This document shows, piece by piece, positions 17,646-25,925 of a stretch of 64,000 bases of DNA. Positions within the stretch are counted from its first letter, which is position 1. The number at the start of each line of letters is the position of its first letter. The stretch lies in the NCBI RefSeq assembly GCF_011742875.1, contig NZ_JAAQTL010000001.1, forward strand, positions 1,116,001 through 1,180,000, given 5' to 3'. The position numbers and the translations under genes are program-made. The notes below the pieces were generated by a model. That model saw nothing but the letters and a program-made list of their open reading frames with translations, did not search any database and was not told where the DNA came from. The stretch comes from Luteibacter yeojuensis. GTDB taxonomy: Bacteria; Pseudomonadota; Gammaproteobacteria; Xanthomonadales; Rhodanobacteraceae.

Positions 17646-18053
17646 TCAGGCTTTCGGCGTCCCGGCAGCCGCGAGGCCGGAACCGCTGGCGGGAATCGAG
17701 AAGTCCTTCGTCTCGCCCTGCCCCACGGTGGCATCCACGTCGACGCGATCGGCACTGCACGCCCCGTGCGGCATCATCCCCAGCTTGCGCGCGCCGGAGG
17801 GCACGCGGAGGACGAGCTGCTCGCCGATCTCCATGTCCGCGACGACCTTGTCGTCCACGTAGATGGCACTGGAGCAGCCCGCGCCCCACAGACCCTGCTC
17901 GCGTACGATGTTCAACGTGGCATCGCCTGCGCTGGGGTCCTGATACTCGAATACGGTACTGGACGGGACATCGTGGATACCCACGTGTCGTTCGTTCTGG
18001 GTGGCGCAGCCGGCGAGCAGGACAAGGCCGGCGGCAAGGGCGAGATGGCGCAT
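17646..18053 (-). CDS. Putative lipoprotein, 135 residues
   Basis: The precursor begins MRHLALAAGLVLLAGCATQ, a clear lipobox with Cys18 as the lipidated residue. GGAGGA lies seven bases before the ATG. The mature part has two cysteines (GAGCSS and HGACSA) that may form a disulfide, and a segment resembling PEGA-like carbohydrate-binding beta folds (SAIYVDDKVVADMEIGEQLV). The function is unknown; it should sit in the inner leaflet of the outer membrane. Confidence 0.75.
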   Translation of the reverse strand: MRHLALAAGLVLLAGCATQNERHVGIHDVPSSTVFEYQDPSAGDATLNIVREQGLWGAGCSSAIYVDDKVVADMEIGEQLVLRVPSGARKLGMMPHGACSADRVDVDATVGQGETKDFSIPASGSGLAAAGTPKA

Positions 18054-18165
18054 GGGCGGTTCCTCCAGGGTCGGGCAAGGATTCGGGTCGCCATGTCGAC
18101 GACGGGTGAACGGCCGTCGACTATCGCCCACCCAAGTTGCCACAAGGGAGATTAAACTGCCCCGC

Positions 18166-18555
18166 ATGACTGTCAAACCCTTCCCCCCGCCTACCGCTCT
18201 GGTCTTCGACCGTGCCCACATGGTTGCCGAGACCATCGCCATGGTGCTCGACGACGCGGGTTACCGGGCCCATGCCGCAGTCACTTATCGCGACGCCAAG
18301 CGCGCCTTTCACGACTTGCCGGAATTGGCCCTGCTGGTCATCCACGCCGATACCCCGGGGGAACGGCGGGGAAGCGCGCTCCTGCAGGCCGCACTCCGGG
18401 AACGCCCCGCCACGGCGATGGTGGTGGTGTCCAGCCGCTTGCCGGAGGACCTGGAGCCTTTCCCGCTGTCGGCGGTATTCCTGGAGAAGCCCTTCGACAG
18501 GGCCCAGTTGCTCGACGCGGTGGAGCGGGCACGCGCATCGCGGCCGCGTGCCTGA
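18166..18555 (+). CDS. Degenerate response-regulator receiver protein
   Basis: A 129-residue stand-alone CheY-like domain. The first strand reads ALVFDRAH, keeping one of the usual acidic residues. The third strand is LLVIHADTPGE, where alignment with the usual LLD-x-x-x-P-G places histidine where the phospho-accepting aspartate should be. The conserved lysine is kept in FLEKPFD. It is therefore probably not phosphorylated in the standard way and may signal by protein contact. No kinase or output gene is adjacent. It starts at MTVKPFP and has a poor Shine-Dalgarno sequence. Confidence 0.7.
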   Translation: MTVKPFPPPTALVFDRAHMVAETIAMVLDDAGYRAHAAVTYRDAKRAFHDLPELALLVIHADTPGERRGSALLQAALRERPATAMVVVSSRLPEDLEPFPLSAVFLEKPFDRAQLLDAVERARASRPRA

Positions 18556-18655
18556 GGGAAGGCGACGCGAAAGGCCGGGAAAAAACGTATGGCGGCGCCG
18601 TCATCCCCGCCTGGGCGGCGGGAAGGACAGCTGACAGCCGTGAAGATCGCCGCGA

Positions 18656-19000
18656 TCAGAGGCAGGAAATGGCTTCGTCGCGGAAGCGGCCGTCGTAATC
18701 GGGGTTGTCCTTGCCGCGCTTCTGGATCTCATACATGACGACCTGCGCGCCGGGGCCATTGGCCGTGACGTCCAGGCGCTCGTGCTTGCCGCCGTCGTTC
18801 GCGGTCACGCGGCCCTTTTCGTCCTTGGCGTCACCCTTGGCATTTTTGGCCAGGGCCTGCCACTTCGGCTCCACACACTGCACGTAGGCCGTCACGCTCT
18901 TGCCCGTCTTGCTGCTGAGCTTGGGCAGAGTGTCGGTCATGCCGCTGGTGGCGCAGCCGGAGAGGACGGTGCAGGCGGCGATCGCAAGAACGTGTTTCAT
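18656..19000 (-). CDS. Putative lipoprotein, 114 residues
   Basis: The precursor MKHVLAIAACTVLSGCATS has a lipobox (VLSGC) and is preceded by GGA nine bases upstream. The mature part contains two further cysteines (YVQCVEPKW and AISCL at the very C-terminus), probably a disulfide, and a lysine-rich hydrophilic centre. It resembles small uncharacterised xanthomonad lipoproteins. A GTG 12 bases upstream is a weaker start. No neighbour suggests a role. Confidence 0.75.
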   Translation of the reverse strand: MKHVLAIAACTVLSGCATSGMTDTLPKLSSKTGKSVTAYVQCVEPKWQALAKNAKGDAKDEKGRVTANDGGKHERLDVTANGPGAQVVMYEIQKRGKDNPDYDGRFRDEAISCL

Positions 19001-19055
19001 GCTGGATTCCACGGTGAGGTTCCGGGAATTCTAACGCGACGAAGCGCTTATGCGA

Positions 19056-19778
19056 TCAGCTCCCGGCGCGGGCCGCGACGCTGGCCTCGGCCTGGGCCAG
19101 CTGGCCGTCGGTGCACTTGAGGTAGTGCGACGATGCGAGCCAGTGCTTGTCCGGGTAATACGAGAAGACCATCTGCCCGCCCTTCAGCGCATCGATCAGC
19201 TTGCGCGCGATGGCCGTGCGGACGGCCGGGCAACCCCAGCTGCGGCCGATGCGTCCGGCGACCTTCGCCATGGCGGCGTTCACATAGGCGGCGCCATGGA
19301 TCACGATGGCGCGGGCCATGGCCTGGTCGTTGACACCCGGTTCCAGGCCGTTCATGCGTAGGGAATAGCCGTTCTTTCCGGTATACGTATCCGACGTGCG
19401 GAAGAGTCCGAGGCTGGATGCGAGGCTGTTCGGTGCATTGGAAAATTGCGTGGCGTTCGCGTCGCCGCTGTTCTTCCCGTGGGCCACCAGCTCCTGGAAG
19501 AGCAGCTTGCGGTTCACGGTGTCGAATACCCACAGACGCGGCTCCGACGACGGTTTCGAATAATCGATCACGGCGAGGCGGTCGGCCGGCTGGCCACTCC
19601 GGGTCTGCGCGCATTCGGCCGCTTTCACCGCCAATCCGATGACCTGGGGATCCGCCGAGGGCGCCAGGCGAGCCAGGGCTTCGCCGAGAGAGTCGCCGGC
19701 ATGGGCAGGAAGGGAAAGGAAAAGCAGTGCGCCAAGGAAAGGCGCGGACGCCATGAGCGTCCGAAGCGATCGAATCAT
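19056..19778 (-). CDS. Periplasmic L,D-transpeptidase catalytic-domain protein
   Basis: A 240-residue precursor with a signal peptide ending near PAHAGD. The C-terminal half carries the transpeptidase motif IVIHGAAYV, then RSWGCPAVR with the nucleophilic cysteine. Members of this murein L,D-transpeptidase group act on peptidoglycan or attached proteins. It is divergent from the much larger LdtD-type gene, with only a 120-base gap. An ATG ten codons upstream (19808) is possible; neither start has a strong ribosome-binding site. Confidence 0.85.
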   Translation of the reverse strand: MIRSLRTLMASAPFLGALLFLSLPAHAGDSLGEALARLAPSADPQVIGLAVKAAECAQTRSGQPADRLAVIDYSKPSSEPRLWVFDTVNRKLLFQELVAHGKNSGDANATQFSNAPNSLASSLGLFRTSDTYTGKNGYSLRMNGLEPGVNDQAMARAIVIHGAAYVNAAMAKVAGRIGRSWGCPAVRTAIARKLIDALKGGQMVFSYYPDKHWLASSHYLKCTDGQLAQAEASVAARAGS

Positions 19779-19898
19779 GCGGCCAACCGGTCGGGTACCA
19801 GCGATCATCCTAACGTGCTGGTCATTTATTAACCACAGGATCGTCACGTCTACGCCATTCAGATAGGTGAAAACAGGACGGATCGATAGGCGGAAACT

Positions 19899-21614
19899 AT
19901 GGAAAAGACGATGCGTGGCCTCGCCATCCTGACATTGGCGGTGGCGCTGCCGGGGGTCGCCACGGCGCAGAACCTGTCGCCGGCCGCGTCCGCGGCGGCG
20001 CCGCCTCCCATCGTGGCCCCCTCGTCGGCAGCCAGCGCGCCGGCCCCGCTGCCGACCGACGATCCACTGGCCCAGGCCATCTATGCGCGGCTGCGGCAGA
20101 TGGCGCCACTGGACGGCGGCCCGCTTTCCCGCCGGGAGGCGGCCCTGGGCCAGGCACTCGCGAATTTCTATATGCAGCGTCAGTACGCCGCCGCGTGGTC
20201 CGACGAGACCAATGTCCGGCAATTGCTGGCTGGGCTGGCTTCGGTGGAGGCCGATGGACTCCTCCCCGAGGACTACCGCTATTCCGAACTGAGGACGATG
20301 GCGGAAGCGTTGAAGGATCCGGATCTCTCCCCGGCCGCACGAGCCGAATTCGAGATCTCGGCCACGGGCGCGTACATCACGGCGCTGGTTCACCTGGCTC
20401 GCGGGAAGGTCGATCCCAACCGCCTCGACCCTACGTGGAACTTCGACCCGGCGGCGATCGATCCGCAGCAAGGCATGTCCATGCTGGAAACCTCCATCGA
20501 GGAGCGCACCGTCGATCAGGCATTCGCCATGGCGCGTCCGCAGAACCCCCTCTACGCCAAGCTTCGCGATGCACTGGCCCGGCTTCGCGCCACGGCGGCC
20601 GGCGGCGGCTGGCCGATCGTGCCTGGCGGCCCCGCGTTGACGCCGGGCATGAAGGATCCGCGGGTCGTGGCCTTGCGCGCCCGCCTGGTGGCTGGCGGCT
20701 ACCTCGACCCGACACTCGCGCAGGGAGAGCAGTTCGACGATCCATTGAAGGATGCCGTCCGGCGCTTCCAGACGGATCAATACCTCGACGCCGACGGCAG
20801 CGTCGGCGCGGAGACGCTGGCAGCGCTGAACGTGCCGATCGCGTCGCGGATCGGCCAGGTCCGGGCCAACCTGGAGCGGGCACGCTGGCTGCTGCATTCG
20901 CTGCCGGGCACATTCGTCGTGGTCGACGTGGCCGGCTACAAGATCAGTTACTACCGTGACGGCCAGCCCGTGTGGAAGTCGCGCGTGCAGGTGGGCAAAC
21001 CCTATCGCAGCACGCCGATCTTCCGGTCGCAGATCACCTATGTCACCTTCAACCCCACCTGGACGATTCCGCCGACGATCCTGAAGAACGACGTCCTGCC
21101 GAAGATCCGCAGAAACCCCTCCTACCTGGCGAACAACCGCATCCGCGTGCTGGATCGAAGCGGCAAGGTCGTTCCCGCGTCGAGCGTGGACTGGGCGCAT
21201 CCGCGCGGCATCACGCTGCGCCAGGATGCGGGTCCCGGCAACTCGCTGGGCCGCGTGACCATTCGTTTTCCCAACGCGTTCTCGGTTTATCTCCACGATA
21301 CGCCGCACCAGGAGCTCTTCGAGAAGGCGCGACGCGATACCAGTTCCGGCTGCATCCGCGTCGAGCGCCCGCTCGAACTGGTGGAACTGCTGTTCGACGA
21401 CGCCGGGAAATGGAACCGGCAGGCCATCGAAGACCGCATCGCCATGAAGACGACGCAGAACGTGACGCTGCCGACGGCGATACCCGTGCTGCTTGCCTAC
21501 TGGACGGTCGACATCGGCGAAGACGGCAAGCTCGCCTACAAGCCCGACCTCTACCAGCGCGACGGCGCGCTGCTCACAGCCCTGGATAAGCCGCAGCCGT
21601 TGCACACCCCCTGA
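19899..21614 (+). CDS. ldtD: L,D-transpeptidase of the LdtD/YcbB type
   Basis: A 571-residue periplasmic enzyme that makes 3-3 cross-links in peptidoglycan. It has a signal peptide (about 1-23), an Ala/Pro-rich linker, the large N-terminal helical domain, a peptidoglycan-binding-like domain (about 245-310, DAVRRFQTDQYLDADGSVG) and a YkuD domain. The YkuD motif is LHDTPHQELF followed by SSGCIRVE, with the catalytic His near 466 and Cys near 484. The length matches E. coli LdtD (about 615) closely. The adjacent divergent transpeptidase may act on the same substrate. Confidence 0.92.
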   Translation: MEKTMRGLAILTLAVALPGVATAQNLSPAASAAAPPPIVAPSSAASAPAPLPTDDPLAQAIYARLRQMAPLDGGPLSRREAALGQALANFYMQRQYAAAWSDETNVRQLLAGLASVEADGLLPEDYRYSELRTMAEALKDPDLSPAARAEFEISATGAYITALVHLARGKVDPNRLDPTWNFDPAAIDPQQGMSMLETSIEERTVDQAFAMARPQNPLYAKLRDALARLRATAAGGGWPIVPGGPALTPGMKDPRVVALRARLVAGGYLDPTLAQGEQFDDPLKDAVRRFQTDQYLDADGSVGAETLAALNVPIASRIGQVRANLERARWLLHSLPGTFVVVDVAGYKISYYRDGQPVWKSRVQVGKPYRSTPIFRSQITYVTFNPTWTIPPTILKNDVLPKIRRNPSYLANNRIRVLDRSGKVVPASSVDWAHPRGITLRQDAGPGNSLGRVTIRFPNAFSVYLHDTPHQELFEKARRDTSSGCIRVERPLELVELLFDDAGKWNRQAIEDRIAMKTTQNVTLPTAIPVLLAYWTVDIGEDGKLAYKPDLYQRDGALLTALDKPQPLHTP

Positions 21615-21780
21615 ACCCGGGCATCCCCGCAACCTCGGGCGACCACGCACTCGATCGATCTCGTCCGGCAGGAAGGCCAGACGATCCCTACTCCTTTACC
21701 AACGACGGCCATGCACTATGCCGTCGCTCCGGCCTGGGTTTGCTCATGTCGACGGAGCGCACCCATCAAGGAGAGATCAC

Positions 21781-22302
21781 ATGCGTCATCTTGCAAAGCC
21801 CTCGTTCCTGTTTCTCGCCCTCGCGGCCACGTCTTCCCATGCTTCGGTCGGGAACGTGGAACTACCGGGAGCCCAGCGCCTGGACCGGCTGATCGCCACG
21901 CTCGCACTGCACGAACAGCCCCTGCAGTCCGTGACGATCGAGGTAACGAACAACAGCGGCGAGGTCGTCGACCTGACCCAGGCGAAAACATGGGTGGACG
22001 AAACCCAGGAAGCGACGGATGCCACCTCGATCGCGAGCACGTCCGTACCGGTGCAACTTCAAGACGGCGAAGTCGCACGCTTCAAGCTGCCGCTCAATGC
22101 CTCGGCGGCCGCGATGGCCGCGATGCGGTATGGCACCCAGACCAAAGGCTGCCAGTTCGCGACCCAGGCCATCAACCTGAAGGATCGGGCCCTGACGCCG
22201 AACAGCTCCGCGACTTCCTCAGGCGGCGCGACCTGTGGCGCCACGGTGGCATCGGTGGACGAAACCGCCCGCGAGTGGACGGTGTCGTTCCAGTTGCTCT
22301 AA
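21781..22302 (+). CDS. Secreted protein of unknown family (paralogue A)
   Basis: A 173-residue precursor with a signal peptide (MRHLAKPSFLFLALAATSSHA) and AAGGAGAG before ATG 21781. The C-terminal half shares a motif with the protein at 23506-23943: YGT-x2-K-x-C-x-F-x-T, later SSGGA-x-C, then a D-x3-R-x-W-T pattern. The two cysteines probably form a disulfide. No known family is recognised. It is the first gene of a same-strand cluster of four. Confidence 0.7.
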   Translation: MRHLAKPSFLFLALAATSSHASVGNVELPGAQRLDRLIATLALHEQPLQSVTIEVTNNSGEVVDLTQAKTWVDETQEATDATSIASTSVPVQLQDGEVARFKLPLNASAAAMAAMRYGTQTKGCQFATQAINLKDRALTPNSSATSSGGATCGATVASVDETAREWTVSFQLL

Positions 22303-22355
22303 GCACCGGCCACGTTCCGGCGGGAGCATCCCGCTGGAACGCTCAGGGAGACCCC

Positions 22356-22718
22356 ATGATCCGTCCAGTTCTTCGTCCGCTCCATCCGACCGCCGCATCC
22401 GGCAGGCGCGCGCCTACCCTCCCCATGAGCCCGCGCTTCGGCAAGACCGCCATCCGGCCGCCCTACCGCCATCCGTTCCTGAAGTCCGCCAAGGAGACCG
22501 CCGCGACGCGCAGGCAAGACATGCGCCTCGCGGAGGTGATGAAACGACTTTGCGTCACGCTGAAAAAGGCACTGACCCCTGCCATCAACGGGAACCTGTA
22601 TCAGCGCGAAAAAGATATCGCCAAGGTGCTCGACCGCATCCGCTTGCACAACCTCGACGTCGACAAGCCGAAGCCCCAGGTCGCCACACCATACAAGCCA
22701 TTCAGGAGTCAGGCATGA
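22356..22718 (+). CDS. Basic proline-rich protein, 120 residues, unknown
   Basis: The product starts MIRPVLRPLHPTAASGRR; GGGAG lies ahead of the ATG. The first half is basic and rich in Pro and Arg; the second half has a probable amphipathic helix pair (LAEVMKRLCVTLKKAL and REKDIAKVLDRIRLHN). It has neither signal peptide nor membrane segment. Its TGA overlaps the next ATG (ATGA), so it is translationally coupled to the 258-residue protein. It is not a recognised family; it could be a chaperone or adaptor for its partner. Confidence 0.6.
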   Translation: MIRPVLRPLHPTAASGRRAPTLPMSPRFGKTAIRPPYRHPFLKSAKETAATRRQDMRLAEVMKRLCVTLKKALTPAINGNLYQREKDIAKVLDRIRLHNLDVDKPKPQVATPYKPFRSQA

Positions 22719-23491
22719 CGACGGTGTCCTCGACCTCGACGCCATACGCCCAGGTCATGCCGGCCCCAAAATCGGCATCGACCTGCTCGGCCGACGTAGC
22801 CGCAAAAGTTTCACAGGAGCCTGTTTCTACGGGTGAGGAATATTCCAAAATATCGACATGGAGCAAGGCGCTTTCGACGGCATTTGCACGCGCCGACGAA
22901 CGCGACAGAAAATCGACCCGTACAGAGTTGAGAACACTCATCGAGCGTATCGATCATAGAGTGTTCGAAGGCAATTGGAGCAACGATTGGGAAGGCCTGG
23001 CTGCCGAACTTCCCAAACCCGCAGATGACGAACGCATTGAACTATCTCGAAACGTTACGGCATTCATGGCTCGCTTCAATGCTGTCTCGGGACTTGGCAA
23101 CTCGATCCGGAACGAAAACCCCTATTTCGGGCTAGAGCGGGATGCACTTCTCGTCATCCAGTACGACGAGAGCGGAGCTTTCACGACCAATGAGCGGCGT
23201 GCCGCACTTATTGAGTCAAATCGTCAGTATGCCGAGTGGGCGGAAGAGATATGTAAGCGGCTTGCACGTGCAAGGGCTGACCGGGAATCCCTGTTACCGA
23301 TATACGGCGACCTGTTGAATTACTACGAAGTTCTTCCATCGATCGAAATGGCTTCCCTTCCCGACAACTACATGGAACGCCTCCGTAGCCTGATCGGCAA
23401 GATGGAAATATCTGATTATTCTACCGACAACGTACAGCGGACCATGCCTTTGCTCCTGCAATGGCTCAACAAGCCCGAAGGAGTTTCTTGA
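22715..23491 (+). CDS. Helical cytosolic protein, 258 residues, unknown
   Basis: The N-terminal 45 residues are Ser/Thr/Pro-rich and probably disordered, resembling leaders of some exported effectors, but this is only suggestive. The rest is predicted helical and strongly charged (RADERDRKSTRTELRTLIERI, split here by a helix cap). The DNA is visibly AT-richer than its surroundings, with A/T-ending codons, suggesting recent gain. It overlaps the upstream 120-residue gene and precedes secreted paralogue B by 14 bases. No catalytic motif was recognised. Confidence 0.6.
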   Translation: MTTVSSTSTPYAQVMPAPKSASTCSADVAAKVSQEPVSTGEEYSKISTWSKALSTAFARADERDRKSTRTELRTLIERIDHRVFEGNWSNDWEGLAAELPKPADDERIELSRNVTAFMARFNAVSGLGNSIRNENPYFGLERDALLVIQYDESGAFTTNERRAALIESNRQYAEWAEEICKRLARARADRESLLPIYGDLLNYYEVLPSIEMASLPDNYMERLRSLIGKMEISDYSTDNVQRTMPLLLQWLNKPEGVS

Positions 23492-23505
23492 CTCGGAGGT
23501 CAATC

Positions 23506-23943
23506 ATGCGTTTCTTCACAATTGCATCAATTAGCCTTTCCGTTCTGGCTTCGTCCACGGCATACGCACAAGCGACAGCCACAATAAAGGTCGTGAACCT
23601 CAGCAAAGAAGCGATCCTTCTGCAACCGATTTCGAAGAACGACAGAGCTACGCTACTGAACGCCTACCCCCAACCGCTGAAGCGAATCGAAAGTGGGCAG
23701 ACTTCGACTTTTTTGGTATCTGCTTTTCAGCCAATCGCGAGCTTCGCTTCGGTTCACTATGGGACACGAGGGAAATCCTGCTCCTTCTTGACCAGCTATT
23801 TCGATACCCGCCAATGGCCCGGTGCCTACGTGCCACGCTGGAACCATTCGGCAAAATCCTCGGGCGGCGCGCGCTGTTCCAGCCGTCTCGTGTCGACGGA
23901 TACACAGACACGAGACTGGACCGCGGAATTCATATTCCGCTGA
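23506..23943 (+). CDS. Secreted protein of unknown family (paralogue B)
   Basis: A 145-residue precursor with signal peptide MRFFTIASISLSVLASSTAYA and GGAGGT at good distance from ATG 23506. It shares with the protein at 21781-22302 the motifs YGT-x2-K-x-C-x-F-x-T, SSGGA-x-C and R-x-W-T near the end, so the two are paralogues. The mature N-terminus looks like a beta strand (TATIKVVNLSKEAILLQP). The DNA is AT-richer than the window average. The function is unknown. Confidence 0.7.
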   Translation: MRFFTIASISLSVLASSTAYAQATATIKVVNLSKEAILLQPISKNDRATLLNAYPQPLKRIESGQTSTFLVSAFQPIASFASVHYGTRGKSCSFLTSYFDTRQWPGAYVPRWNHSAKSSGGARCSSRLVSTDTQTRDWTAEFIFR

Positions 23944-23947
23944 GGCT

Positions 23948-24265
23948 TTAATAGCCGCGCCATGAGGGATCAAGTCTCGGGCCAGATGGGTCATTCGGCG
24001 TGTGAAGCCTGTGCTCCATCTCCACCTTGGTCGTAAGAATGGCCGCCACACCGATAAAAGCGCCGAGGTAAGTGTGATCGTCGCCAATGATGGCAGTACG
24101 TAAGGTGCCCCCGGCAAGGACGAGCACCAGCACGTCGAAAGCGGACATTTCTCCGAAGCTCCGCTTGCCGGCCAGCCGCATGAGGACAAGCAGGCCCAGG
24201 TAGGTCAGTACGCCACGGACGGCAAAATGCCACCAGGGTTCGGTCAAAGCAAACCATTCGTTCAT
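23948..24265 (-). CDS. Shortened DUF421 (YetF-like) membrane protein
   Basis: A 105-residue protein corresponding to the N-terminal three-helix membrane part of DUF421 proteins: WWHFAVRGVLTYLGLLVLMRLAGKRS, shown here in pieces as WWHFAVRGVLTYLGLLVL and MRLAGKRSFGEMSAFD. The usual soluble C-terminal domain is missing, replaced by about 25 unrelated hydrophilic residues. Its stop lies only four bases from the end of the AT-rich cluster, so the truncation may mark the edge of an insertion. It could be a remnant rather than a working gene. Confidence 0.65.
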   Translation of the reverse strand: MNEWFALTEPWWHFAVRGVLTYLGLLVLMRLAGKRSFGEMSAFDVLVLVLAGGTLRTAIIGDDHTYLGAFIGVAAILTTKVEMEHRLHTPNDPSGPRLDPSWRGY

Positions 24266-24383
24266 TGCCAGCCTCCCGAAAGAACGCTTAACGCCTTCGC
24301 TCGTGCTTCATGGGCCGCGAAACACGCTTCGCATGGTGCGGCCGCTCCGGCATCCGCGGAGTGAACGGTCGTATACTTCGCGA

Positions 24384-25124
24384 ATGAACGCCCCCCAGGA
24401 AGCGACCGAGACCTCCCTCCACGACCAGGTGCGCGACGAGGGTTTCGCCTTCGTGCACGGACCCGACATGCGGGCATTGGTGGAGCACCTCGCCCCGTTG
24501 ACCGACTGGAACGCCTTCGCCGCCAGCTGGGATGCCCTGGAACCGGATACGTACCTCGCCGCGACCGGCCGCTTCCGCCGCAGGCGCCACGCGACCTTCG
24601 CGGCCTCGCGTTTCGGCCATGTCGAGCCGCGTCCTCGCCAGGCCCACTTCCAGACGCTCGCCTACAACGCCTTGCAGGGCGACATCGAGCGCTGGTTCGA
24701 ACCCGTCCTCCCGGAAATCGCCAACGGCAGCACGATGGGCGCCATCCTCGATTTCTGCCGCGACTTCTTCGGCGGGCTGTCGCCGGAGGTCCCGCACTGG
24801 CACGTCGAGGTCCACCAGTTCCGCATCGAAGCCACCGCCGGCGCGGCGGGCGAGCCGACGCCGGAAGGCAGCCACCGCGACGGCGTCGACTATGTGCTGG
24901 TGCTCCTGGTCGACCGCGAAAACATCGCCAGCGGCACCACTACCATCCACGCACCGGATGGCCGGGCACTCGGCGAGTTCACGCTGGCCCAACCCTTCGA
25001 CGCGGCGTTGATCCACGATCCGCGCGTCTTCCACGGCGTGACGCCGGTGACCCCGCTCGATCCGACGAAAGCATCGCACCGCGACGTGCTGGTAGTGACC
25101 TTCCGCGCCGCCGAAGCTGGCTGA
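24384..25124 (+). CDS. 2-oxoglutarate/Fe(II)-dependent dioxygenase (PF10014 type)
   Basis: A 246-residue enzyme. The iron-binding His-x-Asp lies in GSHRDGVDYV, the distal histidine in RVFHGVTPV, and the 2-oxoglutarate-binding arginine probably in HRDVLVVTFR. This family includes L-isoleucine and other free-amino-acid hydroxylases. Start at MNAPQEA (24384); an in-frame start at 24303 would add unrelated residues. It stands alone, so the substrate cannot be inferred from neighbours. Confidence 0.85.
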   Translation: MNAPQEATETSLHDQVRDEGFAFVHGPDMRALVEHLAPLTDWNAFAASWDALEPDTYLAATGRFRRRRHATFAASRFGHVEPRPRQAHFQTLAYNALQGDIERWFEPVLPEIANGSTMGAILDFCRDFFGGLSPEVPHWHVEVHQFRIEATAGAAGEPTPEGSHRDGVDYVLVLLVDRENIASGTTTIHAPDGRALGEFTLAQPFDAALIHDPRVFHGVTPVTPLDPTKASHRDVLVVTFRAAEAG

Positions 25125-25226
25125 TTCCGAAACGGCAGACGGTGCCGTCGCACCGCCTGCACCACCGATTCACGGCTGTCCCTGCGTACTGCACCCATCG
25201 CATCGACGCCGACCATCGGGACCGCC

Positions 25227-25745
25227 ATGAAAGCTTCCGTCTACTGCATCACCCGCACCGTGGAACAGGCCGAGCACATCGTGCTCGAACTGAAGCAGGG
25301 AGGTTTCACCAGCGACGACATCTCGGCCCTGTTGCCCGACCGTCGCGGCTCCCGCGATTTCGCGCACGAGCACCACACGAAGGCGCCGGAGGGCGCGACC
25401 ACGGGGGGCGTCGTGGGACTCGGCCTCGGCGCCGGGCTAGGCTGGCTCGCCGGCATCGGAGCCCTCGCCATCCCGGGTATCGGCCCCTTCATCGCCGCGG
25501 GCCCCATCATGGCGGCCCTGGGCGGTGCGGCGGTCGGTACCGCCACCGGTGGCATCCTCGGTGCCCTGGTGGGTATGGGTATTCCGGAATTCGAGGCCAA
25601 ACGCTACGACGCGAAGGTCCGCGAGGGCAGCATCCTCATTTCGGTGCATACCGAAAGCGGGAGCCAACGCGACGCGGCCCGGGACATCTTCCGCCGCAAC
25701 AACGCCGACGACATCGCCACCGGCGCCGAGGCCAGCGTCCCCTGA
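25227..25745 (+). CDS. General stress protein 17M-like membrane protein
   Basis: A 172-residue protein. The N-terminus (SVYCITRTVEQAEHIVLEL) is the YflT/general-stress-17M domain, followed by a Gly/Ala-rich double hydrophobic segment (about 60-120) with glycine-zipper spacing that probably inserts in the membrane, and a C-terminal strand-helix unit (GSILISVHTES). Related proteins are induced by osmotic and oxidative stress. It lies upstream of the intergenic region with DnaA-box-like sites. Confidence 0.75.
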   Translation: MKASVYCITRTVEQAEHIVLELKQGGFTSDDISALLPDRRGSRDFAHEHHTKAPEGATTGGVVGLGLGAGLGWLAGIGALAIPGIGPFIAAGPIMAALGGAAVGTATGGILGALVGMGIPEFEAKRYDAKVREGSILISVHTESGSQRDAARDIFRRNNADDIATGAEASVP

Positions 25746-25790
25746 TATCCACAGGCATTGTGGAAAGTGCTTGGACAACCATGTGGATAA
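25746..25790. promoter_or_regulatory. Cluster of DnaA-box-like sequences
   Basis: TGTGGATAA (25782-25790) is a perfect DnaA box in reverse, and ATATCCACA (25745-25753) matches with one change. A partial core, TGTGGAAA, lies between them. Three cores within 46 bases are more than expected in GC-rich DNA. No dnaA, dnaN or AT-rich unwinding region is present, so an origin is unlikely; regulation or DnaA titration is possible. Confidence 0.4.
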
Positions 25791-25855
25791 GTCCAGCTAT
25801 CGCAGAAAAGTCAAAGACTTGCGTTGCATTGGTTACGCAATGCTCAAGGATCCCG

Positions 25856-25887
25856 GCCCTCTCGTCCCGAATGCGGGACGAGAGGGC
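25856..25887. other. Strong stem-loop in leader of AT-hook-like gene
   Basis: A 13-bp perfect stem (GCCCTCTCGTCCC with GGGACGAGAGGGC) encloses a six-base loop, 38 bases before the next start codon. A weaker alternative stem (TTGCGT with ACGCAA) lies just upstream at about 25818-25840. There is no T run, so a leader structure or protein-binding site is more likely than a terminator. Confidence 0.5.
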
Positions 25888-25925
25888 GTGCGACAATGGT
25901 CGTTCCACTGGTTCCAAGTCTCGTG

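Noticed and set aside
18599..18632. GTCATCCCCGCC text after the receiver gene as a second repeat copy or terminator
   Set aside because: Only one end of the repeat is present and the stem is imperfect, so it is not called.
19789..21650. Minus-strand frame extending far upstream of the small L,D-transpeptidase
   Set aside because: Only the last 240 codons have a signal peptide and catalytic motif; the rest is antisense to ldtD.
25745..25790. Possible replication origin
   Set aside because: DnaA-like boxes are present, but there is no dnaA/dnaN neighbourhood, no AT-rich unwinding region and only two good boxes.
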